DNA of 64,000 nt from Seonamhaeicola sp. (GTDB lineage: Bacteria > Bacteroidota > Bacteroidia > Flavobacteriales > Flavobacteriaceae): assembly GCF_028281565.1 (NCBI RefSeq), contig NZ_JANQJQ010000029.1, positions 44,009-108,008 of the forward strand, written 5' to 3'. Under the pieces are notes generated by a model, which worked only from the letters and a program-made list of their open reading frames with translations, was not told the DNA's origin and did not search any database. The position numbers and the translations under genes are program-made. Each line of letters opens with the position of its first letter. Positions within the stretch are counted from its first letter, which is position 1. This document shows positions 1 to 8,507 of this stretch, in pieces.

Positions 1-387
1 GTCCATATCCTGTGCTCTTGAAATACGCGGCATGGCATCCATAGAAAATGCAGTTGCTCCTTTTTCAGAAATGGCTTTGATCAGCTCCGGACTGGATTTA
101 TGGTGTAACTGGCTCATCAAAATATGACGTCTTTGGACCTGTTTTAGATCGTCTTTGTTAAACGGATTGATCTTGATAAGTACCTGAGCCTTATCAAACA
201 CCTCTTCCCTGGATATTATGCCGGCTCCGGCCCCTTCAAAATCAGAGTCCGTATACAACGAACTTTCGCCTGCATGTTTTTCAACATAAATTTCGAATCC
301 TTTTTCAACCAATTTTTTGGTAATAAAAGGCGACAAGGCGACTCGCCGTTCACCCTTTTGAGATTCTTTTAGTATTCCTATCTTCAT
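1..387 (-). CDS. pntA: NAD(P) transhydrogenase alpha subunit, N-terminal part (cut by window edge)
   Basis: The first 129 codons are visible and the rest lies left of the window. The protein begins MKIGILKES, has RVALSP at about residues 15-20 and AFSMDAMPRISRAQDMD at the cut end. That combination is typical of the alpha (NAD-binding) subunit of proton-translocating NAD(P) transhydrogenase, a relative of alanine dehydrogenase. The family transfers hydride between NADH and NADP+ coupled to proton movement. The MPRISRAQ motif argues for PntA rather than alanine dehydrogenase. The ATG at 387 is the only good start. The 166 bp upstream hold no gene; an ACTGTACAGT palindrome lies at 520-529. Confidence 0.85.
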   Translation of the reverse strand, partial: MKIGILKESQKGERRVALSPFITKKLVEKGFEIYVEKHAGESSLYTDSDFEGAGAGIISREEVFDKAQVLIKINPFNKDDLKQVQRRHILMSQLHHKSSPELIKAISEKGATAFSMDAMPRISRAQDMD

Positions 388-553
388 ATTTTTAGTTTTG
401 GTTAGTTTTTAATTTGTAAAATTATATATCTGTTTATTGAAAACTGTACTGCTCAACTAGGCAAAACCTATACACTTTATGAAAATAACATCAACATCAT
501 TGTTTTTACCTCAATTAAAACTGTACAGTGTATAAATCCATACGTTTCCTTTT

Positions 554-2020
554 TTAATCCGTACCACTTTTAACCCTGGTACTGTCATCCCAATTATCAG
601 TTCTAAAAGATGAGGCCGGTAATAAATTGGCTCCATACAATGTTCCTATTACCCAATTTTTCCAGGCGTAACGAACCGCTTTTGGATTAGGCACGTGTTC
701 ACTTTTTACAAACAACCCTTTTCCCCAAATGAGCTTAGCCTGAGCCGGATAAAACACTTTATCGTCTCCTGCAATTTCAAAACCGGTTAGTTCGTCGTAA
801 GCAAACAACCCTGAATCGGCATGTTTAAATTCTAAAAACATGCCACCATCTTCTATACGATGCGACTTATAAACCGGTCCGGAAAATTCAACTGTAGAAA
901 AACCATAGGTTTTATTTAAAGCATTAAACAGTAATCTATCTGCAACCTCTTTCTTTTTAGGAGGGTGAATACAATAATCATCACCTATATCCATAGTAAT
1001 GGCTATCCCGGAATTTGGAATTAAATCTAAGCATTTTAATTGTGCCTCTCTAATATACGCACTATTAGATGCTTTTTCAGGATAATTTTCATCACCGCTA
1101 TAAATAAATGGAGCTATTTGCACGTAATAAAATGGAAAATCACCATTACCCCATCTGGTACGCCAATCTTTTACCATGGCAGGAAAAAGGTCTTTATACT
1201 TCTCTGGCTCCATTCTATTGGATTCTCCCTGATACCATAAAGCTCCTTTAATGGTATAAGGGATTAAGGGATGTATCATGGCATTATACAGAGCGGTTGG
1301 AATATGGTTTGTTCTTTCTGTAATGTCAACATTGGTTAGGTCAACTTCCTGATAGTTACTCAGCATGTCATTACTTATCCATGCCTGTACGGTGCTCCCT
1401 CCCCAAGACGTATGGATCATCCCGACAGGAACATCTAAAATTTCCTGTAACTGCTGACCGAAGAAATAAGCCACAGCACTAAATCCTGCCACATTTTCCG
1501 GGGAAGCTTCTTTCCAGGCTTCATAATTTTCTACATCCTTTAATGGCTCTTTAGCCCCCTTTCTACTAACAGAAAAAAGCCTTAAATCAAAATTTTTCGA
1601 ATTCGCAATTGCTTTACTCCCTCCAAATGTTGGCTGTCCATAATAGCCTTTCAAGGATTGTTGCATATTGGATTGCCCTGAGCACAACCATACTTCGCCA
1701 AACAGTACATTATCTAATACAATACTAGATGTTTTGCCTTTTATTTTTATGGTTTGCGGCGTTTTGTCGTTTGTAGTTTTTACTTCAATACGCCAATTCC
1801 CCGAGCCATCGGCTTTTAATTGTAAGTTCTCACTTAACCAACTTGCCTCTATTGAAATTTTCTCATTGGCATCGGCCCAACCCCATAAAACAACAGTTGT
1901 ATTACGTTGTAATACCATATTTGAAGACACTATGGCCGGAAGTTTGACCTCGGCATTAACCAATTGTATTATTAAGAAAAAAAACAGGGCTGCTACTACG
2001 GAAAATTTCTTAGCTTTCAT
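554..2020 (-). CDS. Sialate O-acetylesterase (SASA/GDSL-like), exported
   Basis: A 488-residue carbohydrate esterase. Residues 1-23 form a signal peptide ending VNA, so it is probably periplasmic. The SASA signature VWLCSGQSNM places the nucleophilic serine at about 117, GALWYQGESN follows near 260, and a DIGDD...HPPKKKEVADRL segment near 345-365 supplies the probable Asp/His. The family removes O-acetyl groups from sialic acids or other acetylated sugars; the substrate here cannot be told. The gene starts 15 bp after argH on the same strand with no terminator between them, so it may be read as the last gene of the arginine operon despite its unrelated role. Confidence 0.85.
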   Translation of the reverse strand: MKAKKFSVVAALFFFLIIQLVNAEVKLPAIVSSNMVLQRNTTVVLWGWADANEKISIEASWLSENLQLKADGSGNWRIEVKTTNDKTPQTIKIKGKTSSIVLDNVLFGEVWLCSGQSNMQQSLKGYYGQPTFGGSKAIANSKNFDLRLFSVSRKGAKEPLKDVENYEAWKEASPENVAGFSAVAYFFGQQLQEILDVPVGMIHTSWGGSTVQAWISNDMLSNYQEVDLTNVDITERTNHIPTALYNAMIHPLIPYTIKGALWYQGESNRMEPEKYKDLFPAMVKDWRTRWGNGDFPFYYVQIAPFIYSGDENYPEKASNSAYIREAQLKCLDLIPNSGIAITMDIGDDYCIHPPKKKEVADRLLFNALNKTYGFSTVEFSGPVYKSHRIEDGGMFLEFKHADSGLFAYDELTGFEIAGDDKVFYPAQAKLIWGKGLFVKSEHVPNPKAVRYAWKNWVIGTLYGANLLPASSFRTDNWDDSTRVKSGTD

Positions 2021-2035
2021 TTTATTTATTTTAAA

Positions 2036-3310
2036 TTACTGGGGAAACTTATCCCTTATTTTATCTAAACACAAATTGTGAACACTCCCAACATGGGTAT
2101 GTTTTTTGGAGGTATCGGGAACATAGGTTCCGTCCTGCACTTGTCCACCAATTTTTTGATACGCCTCCCTAAAGCTTTGGCCTTCTACCACCAGCGTATT
2201 GATGTTATCAACCGTAAACAGGTACTTATATTTATCATCATTTAAATCAATATCCTTGACAATCACCTGTTGAATCGCATAATTGAAAATATCCAGGATA
2301 TCTTTTAAATCTTCAAAAGCGGCGATCATATTTTCCTTTAACAACTGAAAATCCCTGTGATAGCCACTTGGTAAATTGTTGGTGATCAACACCATTTCGC
2401 CCTGAAGCGCCTGGATCTTATTACTTTTTCCTCTGATCAATTCAAACACATCCGGGTTCTTTTTATGTGGCATGATACTACTACCGGTGGTCAACTCATC
2501 CGGGAAGGTCACAAACCCAAAATTCTGGCTCATATACAAACATACATCCATAGCAAATCTGGATAGGGTATTCGCTAAACTTCCCAAAGCTGCTGCAATG
2601 GTTCGTTCATTTTTCCCTCTCCCCATTTGAGCCGCTACCACATTGTACTTTAAGGTAGCAAAATCCATTTCTTTGGTTGTTAATTCTCTATCTATAGGGA
2701 ATGAACTTCCGTAACCTGCTGCAGACCCTAACGGATTTTGGTCCACTGTTCTTAGAGCCGCATTCAATAAATATACGTCATCGATCATTAACTCTGCATA
2801 GGCCGAAAACCACAACCCAAACGAGGATGGCATGGCTACTTGTAGATGGGTGTATCCCGGTAATAACTTATCTTTATGAGTCTCTGCTAAATCTAATAAC
2901 GTATCAAAAAGTGCTTTTACTTTAGATTGAATTAATTGCAAGTTCTCCTTGTAATACAAATGGCAGGCCACTAAAACCTGGTCGTTTCTGGAACGTGCCG
3001 TATGGATCTTTTTACCAACATCTCCAAGGGTTTTAGTCAGCTCAAACTCGATTTTGGAATGTACGTCTTCAAACTGCTCATCTATAACAAAAGTTCCTGC
3101 TTCTATCTGAGAGTCCAATACATCTAACCCTTTTAACAATTGCTCTAATTCTTCAGCAGATAGAATGCCGATGCTTTGCAGCATTTTAGCATGTGCTTTT
3201 GAAGCAATGACATCATACTTAGCGATGTGAATATCAATCTCCCGATCGTTACCCACCGTGAATTGTTCTATTTTATTATCTATGGATATGCCTTTGTCCC
3301 AGAGTTTCAT
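2036..3310 (-). CDS. argH: Argininosuccinate lyase
   Basis: Last step of arginine synthesis: argininosuccinate to arginine and fumarate, in the cytoplasm. The 424-residue protein has the superfamily signature GSSIMPHKKNP at 276-286, with the catalytic serine in the GSS loop, and TARSRNDQV at 104-112. It is a little shorter than the roughly 460-residue enterobacterial form. It is the last biosynthetic gene of the arg/pro operon. About 100 bp separate it from the deacetylase gene upstream, with no obvious terminator. Confidence 0.95.
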   Translation of the reverse strand: MKLWDKGISIDNKIEQFTVGNDREIDIHIAKYDVIASKAHAKMLQSIGILSAEELEQLLKGLDVLDSQIEAGTFVIDEQFEDVHSKIEFELTKTLGDVGKKIHTARSRNDQVLVACHLYYKENLQLIQSKVKALFDTLLDLAETHKDKLLPGYTHLQVAMPSSFGLWFSAYAELMIDDVYLLNAALRTVDQNPLGSAAGYGSSFPIDRELTTKEMDFATLKYNVVAAQMGRGKNERTIAAALGSLANTLSRFAMDVCLYMSQNFGFVTFPDELTTGSSIMPHKKNPDVFELIRGKSNKIQALQGEMVLITNNLPSGYHRDFQLLKENMIAAFEDLKDILDIFNYAIQQVIVKDIDLNDDKYKYLFTVDNINTLVVEGQSFREAYQKIGGQVQDGTYVPDTSKKHTHVGSVHNLCLDKIRDKFPQ

Positions 3311-3409
3311 GTTTTTTGATGTTTATCTGTTTATTCGTTGATCTGTTTAATTGAACATGTTTTTGTGTTGATTCGTTTAAGCGGTTACACAAATCCACGA
3401 TTCAACTAT

Positions 3410-4474
3410 TTATACGATGACTCGATTCAACAATTCAACATATATTTTAATACCTTCTTCTATTTCTTTTAAATAAATAAATTCATCTGCCGAATGGGAA
3501 CGTGTGCTATCTCCCGGCCCAAGTTTTAAACTAGGACAAGACAGCACCGCCTGGTCCGATAAGGTTGGCGACCCATAGGTTGATCTTCCCATAGCCACAC
3601 CTGCTTTTACCAAATCATGGTCCGTTGGAATGGATGACGAATTTAATCGTAAACTTCTTGGTATAATACTGGTTACCGGTGCTTCCTTCTGCAAGATCTC
3701 AGCAATTTCGGCATTGCTGTAGGCATCGTTTACCCGAACATCAATTACCAAACTCAGATCGGCAGGAACTGCATTGTGCTGCTTACCGGCGTTGATCTGG
3801 CTCACCGTTAATTTTACATCGCCAAGGGCTTCAGAGCCTTTTTCAAACTTAAAATCTTTAAACCATTGTAATGCTTTAATGGACTTATAGATCACATTAT
3901 CATCATTTGGATGCGCCGCATGACTTGGTGTTCCTGTTATTATCGCATCAAAAACCACTAAACCTTTTTCCGCAACCGCTAAATTCATGAGGGTTGGTTC
4001 GCCTACAATGGCCACGTCAATCTTTGGAATGACAGACAGCATACTGTTCAATCCGTTAGGTCCACTACTCTCTTCTTCGGCGGAAGCCACAATAACCAGG
4101 TTGTATTTTAAATTGTCATGATTGTAATAATAGGTAAACGCAGCGATCAAAGACACCAAACAGCCACCGGCATCGTTACTCCCCAATCCGTACAATTTAC
4201 CGTTTTCAACAATAGCTTTAAACGGATCTTTTGTATAAGCAGAATTGGGTTTTACCGTATCGTGATGCGAGTTCAATAACAGCGTTGGTCTGCTCGCATC
4301 AAAGTGTTTATTAACTGTCCAAACGTTATTTTGAGTTCTTTTATAATCGATGCCATAACGCTGAAACCAGGCTTCTATATGAGCCGCCGTTTGATCTTCT
4401 TCTGATGAAAACGATTGGGTTTCTATCAGTTGCTTTAACAAGGCAATGGCTTCTCGGGTTAATTCCTGAATCAT
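3410..4474 (-). CDS. argE: M20 deacetylase for N-acyl-citrulline/ornithine (ArgE-type)
   Basis: Zn-dependent M20 peptidase-family enzyme of about 354 residues. Metal-binding motifs are visible: HHDTVKP near 70, GSNDAGG near 97 (bridging Asp), AEEESSG near 133 (general-base Glu region) and GEPT near 160. In the ArgF' pathway of Bacteroidota and Xanthomonas the deacylase acts after carbamoylation, releasing citrulline from N-acylcitrulline. The neighbouring argF' predicts this role and possibly an N-succinyl substrate. I chose the ATG at 4474, two bases after the argB stop; a GTG at 4480 overlapping that stop is the alternative. Either way translation is probably coupled to argB. Confidence 0.85.
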   Translation of the reverse strand: MIQELTREAIALLKQLIETQSFSSEEDQTAAHIEAWFQRYGIDYKRTQNNVWTVNKHFDASRPTLLLNSHHDTVKPNSAYTKDPFKAIVENGKLYGLGSNDAGGCLVSLIAAFTYYYNHDNLKYNLVIVASAEEESSGPNGLNSMLSVIPKIDVAIVGEPTLMNLAVAEKGLVVFDAIITGTPSHAAHPNDDNVIYKSIKALQWFKDFKFEKGSEALGDVKLTVSQINAGKQHNAVPADLSLVIDVRVNDAYSNAEIAEILQKEAPVTSIIPRSLRLNSSSIPTDHDLVKAGVAMGRSTYGSPTLSDQAVLSCPSLKLGPGDSTRSHSADEFIYLKEIEEGIKIYVELLNRVIV

Positions 4475-4476
4475 GA

Positions 4477-5256
4477 TCACAGTGTTATGCTTGTAAAATT
4501 ATCATTCTCCTGGGTTAACATCGCCGTGTTACCCATATTAATGGTGCTTACACCATTGTTCAACGCATCAAAACAATTCTCCAGTTTCGGTAACATACCA
4601 TCGGCTATGATACCTTTCTCTAACAATTCGGCATATAACTTCGAATCGATATGTTTAATCACCGAATTCTTGTCATTGATATCTTCCAACACCCCGTTCA
4701 ATTCAAAACAGTAATAAATGGAAGTTTCATACACTTCGCTCATACCCACAGCTACCTGTGACGTAATGGTATCGGCATTGGTATTTAAAAGCTGTCCGTT
4801 ACCGTCATGCGTGATAGCACAAAATACCGGCGTAAAACCGGCTTTGATTAATTTATCTACTGAATTATGAGCTACTGCCTTTACATCACCTACAAAACCA
4901 AAATCAACCTCTTTTACGGGCCTTTTATCAGAGGTGATACTATTCACATCCGCTCCCGTTAATCCAATAGCATCTATGTTTAGGGCCTGTAATTTAGCAA
5001 CAATGTTCTTGTTTACCAAGCCGCCATATACCATAGTAATCACTTCTAAAGTATCAGCATCCGTAATACGTCTGCCATGGACCATTTTGGATTCAATGCC
5101 CAATTTCGCGGCTACACTTGTAGCGCGCTTTCCACCACCATGCACCAATATTTTTTTGCCCTCTAACTTTGAGAACAACTTTAGAAAAGCATCTAAAGCA
5201 CCGGCATCTTCAATGATGTTACCTCCTATTTTTACTATGGATAGTTTTTCTTTCAT
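4477..5256 (-). CDS. argB: N-acetyl- (or N-succinyl-)glutamate kinase
   Basis: Amino-acid-kinase family protein of 259 residues that phosphorylates N-acylglutamate, the second step of ornithine-type arginine synthesis. Phosphate-binding glycine loops KIGGNIIED (8-16) and LVHGGGKRAT (near 36-46) are clear, with a GRRITDADTLEVI acyl-glutamate segment near 80. The next gene in the operon is a carbamoyltransferase predicted here to prefer succinyl-ornithine, so the acyl group may be succinyl. Its stop lies against the deacetylase start. The gap to argF' holds an intergenic repeat. Confidence 0.92.
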   Translation of the reverse strand: MKEKLSIVKIGGNIIEDAGALDAFLKLFSKLEGKKILVHGGGKRATSVAAKLGIESKMVHGRRITDADTLEVITMVYGGLVNKNIVAKLQALNIDAIGLTGADVNSITSDKRPVKEVDFGFVGDVKAVAHNSVDKLIKAGFTPVFCAITHDGNGQLLNTNADTITSQVAVGMSEVYETSIYYCFELNGVLEDINDKNSVIKHIDSKLYAELLEKGIIADGMLPKLENCFDALNNGVSTINMGNTAMLTQENDNFTSITL

Positions 5257-5267
5257 TTCTTTTTATT

Positions 5268-5341
5268 TGTCATGCTGAATTTATTTCAGCATCTCAACTC
5301 CTCATATTCACGATGTGATTCTGAAACAAGTTCAGAATGAC
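5268..5341. repeat. Flavobacterial inverted intergenic repeat
   Basis: Two inverted arms, TGTCATGCTGAATTTATTTC... at 5268-5297 and ...TTCTGAAACAAGTTCAGAAT at 5315-5341, fill the argB-argF' gap. The same unit recurs at 60335-60412, and one arm recurs inside the metK leader at 58942-58965. It can fold into a hairpin in the operon transcript without a U-tract. Confidence 0.7.
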
Positions 5342-5347
5342 GAAGAT

Positions 5348-6286
5348 TTACAAATCTTCTAACAGTTTTTTTAACACCAATTGCGCCGCATAGGTTCTGT
5401 TATTGGCCTGTTCAATAACAATGGAACTATCGCTATCCAGTACAGCATCTTCAACCACAACATTACGTCTTACAGGTAAACAATGCATAAACTTGGCATT
5501 GCCAATTTTGTTTTTGGTTATCATCCAGTTAGGATCTGTATTCACTACTTTCCCGTAGTCTTCATAAGAACTCCAGTTTTTAGTATATATAAAATCGGCA
5601 TCCTTAAAAGCTTCCTCTTGGTTGTGATAAATGGGTGTATTACCAGTAATTTCCGGATTCAAATCATAGCCTTCGGGGTTAGCGATGACAAACTCCACAT
5701 CCATTTTCTGCATGGCCTGAATAAAGCTATTGCCCACAGCGTGTGGTAATGCTTTGATATGAGGCGCCCAACTTAATACTACTTTGGGTTTAGCTACTTT
5801 GACATACTCTGAAATGGTAAGCGCATCCGTTAACCCTTGTAACGGGTGCCCTGTAGCACTTTCCATATTCACAATAGGTACCGAAGCGTGTTTCATAAAG
5901 GCATTCATAACCTGTTCACTTTCGTCCTTAGCTTTATCCGTTAAGGTTGGAAACGCCCTCACAGCAATAATATCACAATACTGAGACACTACAGCAGCGG
6001 CCTCCTTAATATGTTCTGCCGTGTTACCACTCATAATCGTGCCATCATCAAACTCCAATCCCCAGGCATCTCCGGACACATTCATTACAATAGGATTCAT
6101 TCCTAAATTTAAAGCTGCCTTCTGGGTACTTAAACGCGTTCGTAAACTGGAATTAAAAAACAACAATCCTAAGGTTTTGTTCTTTCCTAATGCTATATGT
6201 TTTAAAGGCTCCGCTTTTAATGCCTTGGCTTCTTCAATCCAGGTATCGATGTTATCTATATCATTTATGGAGGTATAATGTTTCAT
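5348..6286 (-). CDS. argF': N-acylornithine carbamoyltransferase (ArgF'), probably N-succinyl-specific
   Basis: A 312-residue carbamoyltransferase. The carbamoyl-phosphate loop FNSSLRTRLS (44-53) and HCLPVRRNVVV near 268 are visible. The distinctive feature of the ArgF' branch is Trp75 (DAW, 73-75) followed 15 residues later by the specificity position. As I recall the structural work, Xanthomonas N-acetylornithine carbamoyltransferase has Trp77/Glu92 and Bacteroides fragilis N-succinylornithine carbamoyltransferase has Pro90; replacing Glu92 by small residues switches preference to succinyl. Here residue 90 is Ala (NTAEH), which favours succinyl-ornithine. The gene sits in the arg/pro operon between proB and argB. 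Confidence 0.88.
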   Translation of the reverse strand: MKHYTSINDIDNIDTWIEEAKALKAEPLKHIALGKNKTLGLLFFNSSLRTRLSTQKAALNLGMNPIVMNVSGDAWGLEFDDGTIMSGNTAEHIKEAAAVVSQYCDIIAVRAFPTLTDKAKDESEQVMNAFMKHASVPIVNMESATGHPLQGLTDALTISEYVKVAKPKVVLSWAPHIKALPHAVGNSFIQAMQKMDVEFVIANPEGYDLNPEITGNTPIYHNQEEAFKDADFIYTKNWSSYEDYGKVVNTDPNWMITKNKIGNAKFMHCLPVRRNVVVEDAVLDSDSSIVIEQANNRTYAAQLVLKKLLEDL

Positions 6287-6299
6287 TTTTTTCTCTTTG

Positions 6300-6365
6300 A
6301 GACCTCTCAGGTCTTTACTGTTAATCCTTTTTAAGACCTACAAGGTCTTAGAAACCTTGCAGGTC
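6300..6365. repeat. Clustered AAGACCT/AGGTCTT intergenic palindromes
   Basis: Three related units fill the proB-argF' gap: AGACCT-CTC-AGGTCT (6300-6314), TAAGACCT-ACA-AGGTCTTA (6332-6350, perfect 8-bp arms) and ACCTTGCAGGT (6354-6364). They look like copies of one short palindromic intergenic repeat and would form hairpins in the operon mRNA. Confidence 0.65.
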
Positions 6366-6370
6366 AGTCA

Positions 6371-7132
6371 TTATTTTATCTTCGTAAACGGCACTTTGCT
6401 TTCCATAGCATTCAGTATGAAATTATCTTCCAATCCGTTTACGATCCATGTTTCTATATTTGCTTTTCTAGTGACTTCGGCAGCTTCTATTTTAGATTGC
6501 ATGCCGCCACTTCCGTGTGAGGACTTAGCACTCACTATCTCATCTGCCAATTCTCTAAAATCGGTGACCTCTTTAATAGTGGCCGGTGTACCGTTTTCCA
6601 TAGACACCTTCGTGTAAATACCATTGGTGTTCGTTGCGATAATAAATAGGTCGGCATCCAATAATGAGGCTGTTAAAGCGCCTAGCTTATCGTTATCACC
6701 AAATTTGATCTCGTCAGTGGCCACCGTATCATTCTCATTAATGATCGGAATGTAATTATTATTCACTAAAACATTAATGGTATTGGTGATGTTCACCTTA
6801 CTTTCTTCCTTTTCAAAATCGGAATACGACAATAAACACTGTGAACTCAATAACCCATATTCCCTAAAAATCTCCTGGTAAATCCTAATTAAATGGGGTT
6901 GTCCAATAGACGCCAGTGCCTGCTTCACAAAAATAGGCTTACGCTTGCTTTCCAGCTTTACAAATTGTTTTGCCACGGCAATAGCCCCGGAACTCACAAT
7001 AATAAACTCGCAGGTATCCTGAAGTTGTGCAATCTGGCTTGCGATATCTTCAATCTTCCCCCTGGAAATATTATCAGTTTCCTTAGTTAAAGTATTCGAC
7101 CCTACTTTTAGTAATATGCGTTTTTTACTCAT
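6371..7132 (-). CDS. proB: Glutamate 5-kinase, catalytic domain only
   Basis: First step of proline synthesis: phosphorylation of glutamate. The 253-residue amino-acid-kinase domain has KVGSNTLTKE (8-17), VSSGAIAVAKQ (46-56) and INENDTVATDEIKFGDND near 130-148. It ends without the C-terminal PUA domain of E. coli ProB (about 367 residues), a short form common in Bacteroidota. It follows proA within the arg/pro operon, which fits a shared control of proline and arginine synthesis. Confidence 0.93.
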   Translation of the reverse strand: MSKKRILLKVGSNTLTKETDNISRGKIEDIASQIAQLQDTCEFIIVSSGAIAVAKQFVKLESKRKPIFVKQALASIGQPHLIRIYQEIFREYGLLSSQCLLSYSDFEKEESKVNITNTINVLVNNNYIPIINENDTVATDEIKFGDNDKLGALTASLLDADLFIIATNTNGIYTKVSMENGTPATIKEVTDFRELADEIVSAKSSHGSGGMQSKIEAAEVTRKANIETWIVNGLEDNFILNAMESKVPFTKIK

Positions 7133-7181
7133 CTTGTTATTTACAAGCTCTAGCTCATTTTTTAAATACCCGTTTACGGGC

Positions 7182-8378
7182 TTATCGTATTTGTCCTTCT
7201 CCGTGAACGTACCATTTATTGGTTACCAAATGTTGCAGACCAATAGGTCCTCTTTGGTGTAATTTATCAGTACTGATGGCTAACTCGCCTCCCAAACCTA
7301 ATTGTCCGCCGTCCGTGAATCTGGTAGAGGCATTATGGTAAACCGCTGCGGTATCCACATTTTCCATGAACAATTTAGCTTCAGCTTCAACCGTTGTAAT
7401 AATGGAAGCCGAATGCCCGCCACTGTATTTATTGATCATTCCAATAGCGGCTTCATTCGATGCTATTTCTCCAATAACGATCTTATAATCTAAAAACTCC
7501 TCGTACCAAATAGTATCCGATTGAATAGCTTCTATATCGTCATAGGAAGCAAGTGCCTCATCACCTAAAATCTCCACATTAAACGTCTTAAGTTTTGAAA
7601 TCAACTCGTTAATAAAGTGCTCTTTATTTGGAAGATTCTTATCTATCAATACTTTATCTACGGCATTGCAAGCTGAAATTTTAGCCGTTTTTCCGTTGAT
7701 GATCACATCCAAGGCAGTTTGTTTATCAGCATCCTGTTGCACGTATACGAAGTTATTACCACGACCGCTAACTATTACCGGACACGCCGCATGTTCCTTT
7801 ACAAAAGCGATCAAACGCTCCCCTCCCCGAGGCACAATCAAATCAACTCTTTGGGATGGCTTCTCTAAAAACGCCTGTGTTTCAGTACGGTTGAACTGTA
7901 AATACTCAACCCAATCGGTAGAAGCACCATTTTCCTTTAGTGCCTGATGCCATAATTCAACGATCTTTAAATTAGATTGAAGCGATTCTTTTCCGCCTTT
8001 TAACAATATCTTGTTCCCGGATTTAAAAGCAATACCGGCAGCCTCTACCGTTACGTCAGGCCTGGATTCGTAGATGATCAATACAGTTCCAAACGAAGCC
8101 GTTTTGTTATACACCTGCATACCGTTATCGTGTTTAAATCTGAATCGTTCCACACCTACAGGATCTTCCTGTGAGGCTAAATGGGTCACCGATCGTTTCA
8201 TTTCATCAACTTTATCATCATTCACTTTCAATCGGTCATACATGGCTACGTCTCCTCCATCATAAGCATCCAGATCTGTTTTATTAATGGCGATGATATT
8301 GGCTCTTTCCTGTTCTAAAAGCTCAGCCATTCTTAATAAAACGGCATTTCTTGTTTCTATGGATAATAATGTGTTCAT
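7182..8378 (-). CDS. proA: Gamma-glutamyl phosphate reductase
   Basis: Second step of proline synthesis, NADPH-dependent reduction of glutamyl-5-phosphate. It is a 398-residue aldehyde-dehydrogenase-like protein with the catalytic cysteine at 237 in TAKISACNAVDKVLID, YESRPDVT at 103-110 and IVPRGGERLI at 181-190. The length is normal for ProA. It lies directly upstream of proB in transcription order. The 129-bp gap before it contains a CCCGATA...TATCGGG palindrome and the argD end. Confidence 0.95.
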   Translation of the reverse strand: MNTLLSIETRNAVLLRMAELLEQERANIIAINKTDLDAYDGGDVAMYDRLKVNDDKVDEMKRSVTHLASQEDPVGVERFRFKHDNGMQVYNKTASFGTVLIIYESRPDVTVEAAGIAFKSGNKILLKGGKESLQSNLKIVELWHQALKENGASTDWVEYLQFNRTETQAFLEKPSQRVDLIVPRGGERLIAFVKEHAACPVIVSGRGNNFVYVQQDADKQTALDVIINGKTAKISACNAVDKVLIDKNLPNKEHFINELISKLKTFNVEILGDEALASYDDIEAIQSDTIWYEEFLDYKIVIGEIASNEAAIGMINKYSGGHSASIITTVEAEAKLFMENVDTAAVYHNASTRFTDGGQLGLGGELAISTDKLHQRGPIGLQHLVTNKWYVHGEGQIR

Positions 8379-8466
8379 CTTTTTTAATATTCTATTCTCA
8401 TTCTTATGGGATTTCTCCTATCGTCGAAATGACAACCTTACTTTAATTTGACAGTGTCATGTCGAC

Positions 8467-8482
8467 CCCGATAACTATCGGG
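8467..8482. repeat. CCCGATA...TATCGGG palindrome
   Basis: Perfect 7-bp arms with a 2-nt spacer in the argD-proA gap, within a longer stretch (about 8400-8500) resembling flavobacterial intergenic repeats. A full version of the palindrome occurs at 17892-17909 and a half copy near 54345. Confidence 0.6.
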
Positions 8483-8507
8483 AGAGACATCTCATAACTA
8501 CAGGATT

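Noticed and set aside
1668..2081. 137-residue plus-strand ORF and similar long antisense ORFs across the window
   Set aside because: They lie opposite well-supported genes, lack family motifs, and their lengths are expected from codon use of the real gene.
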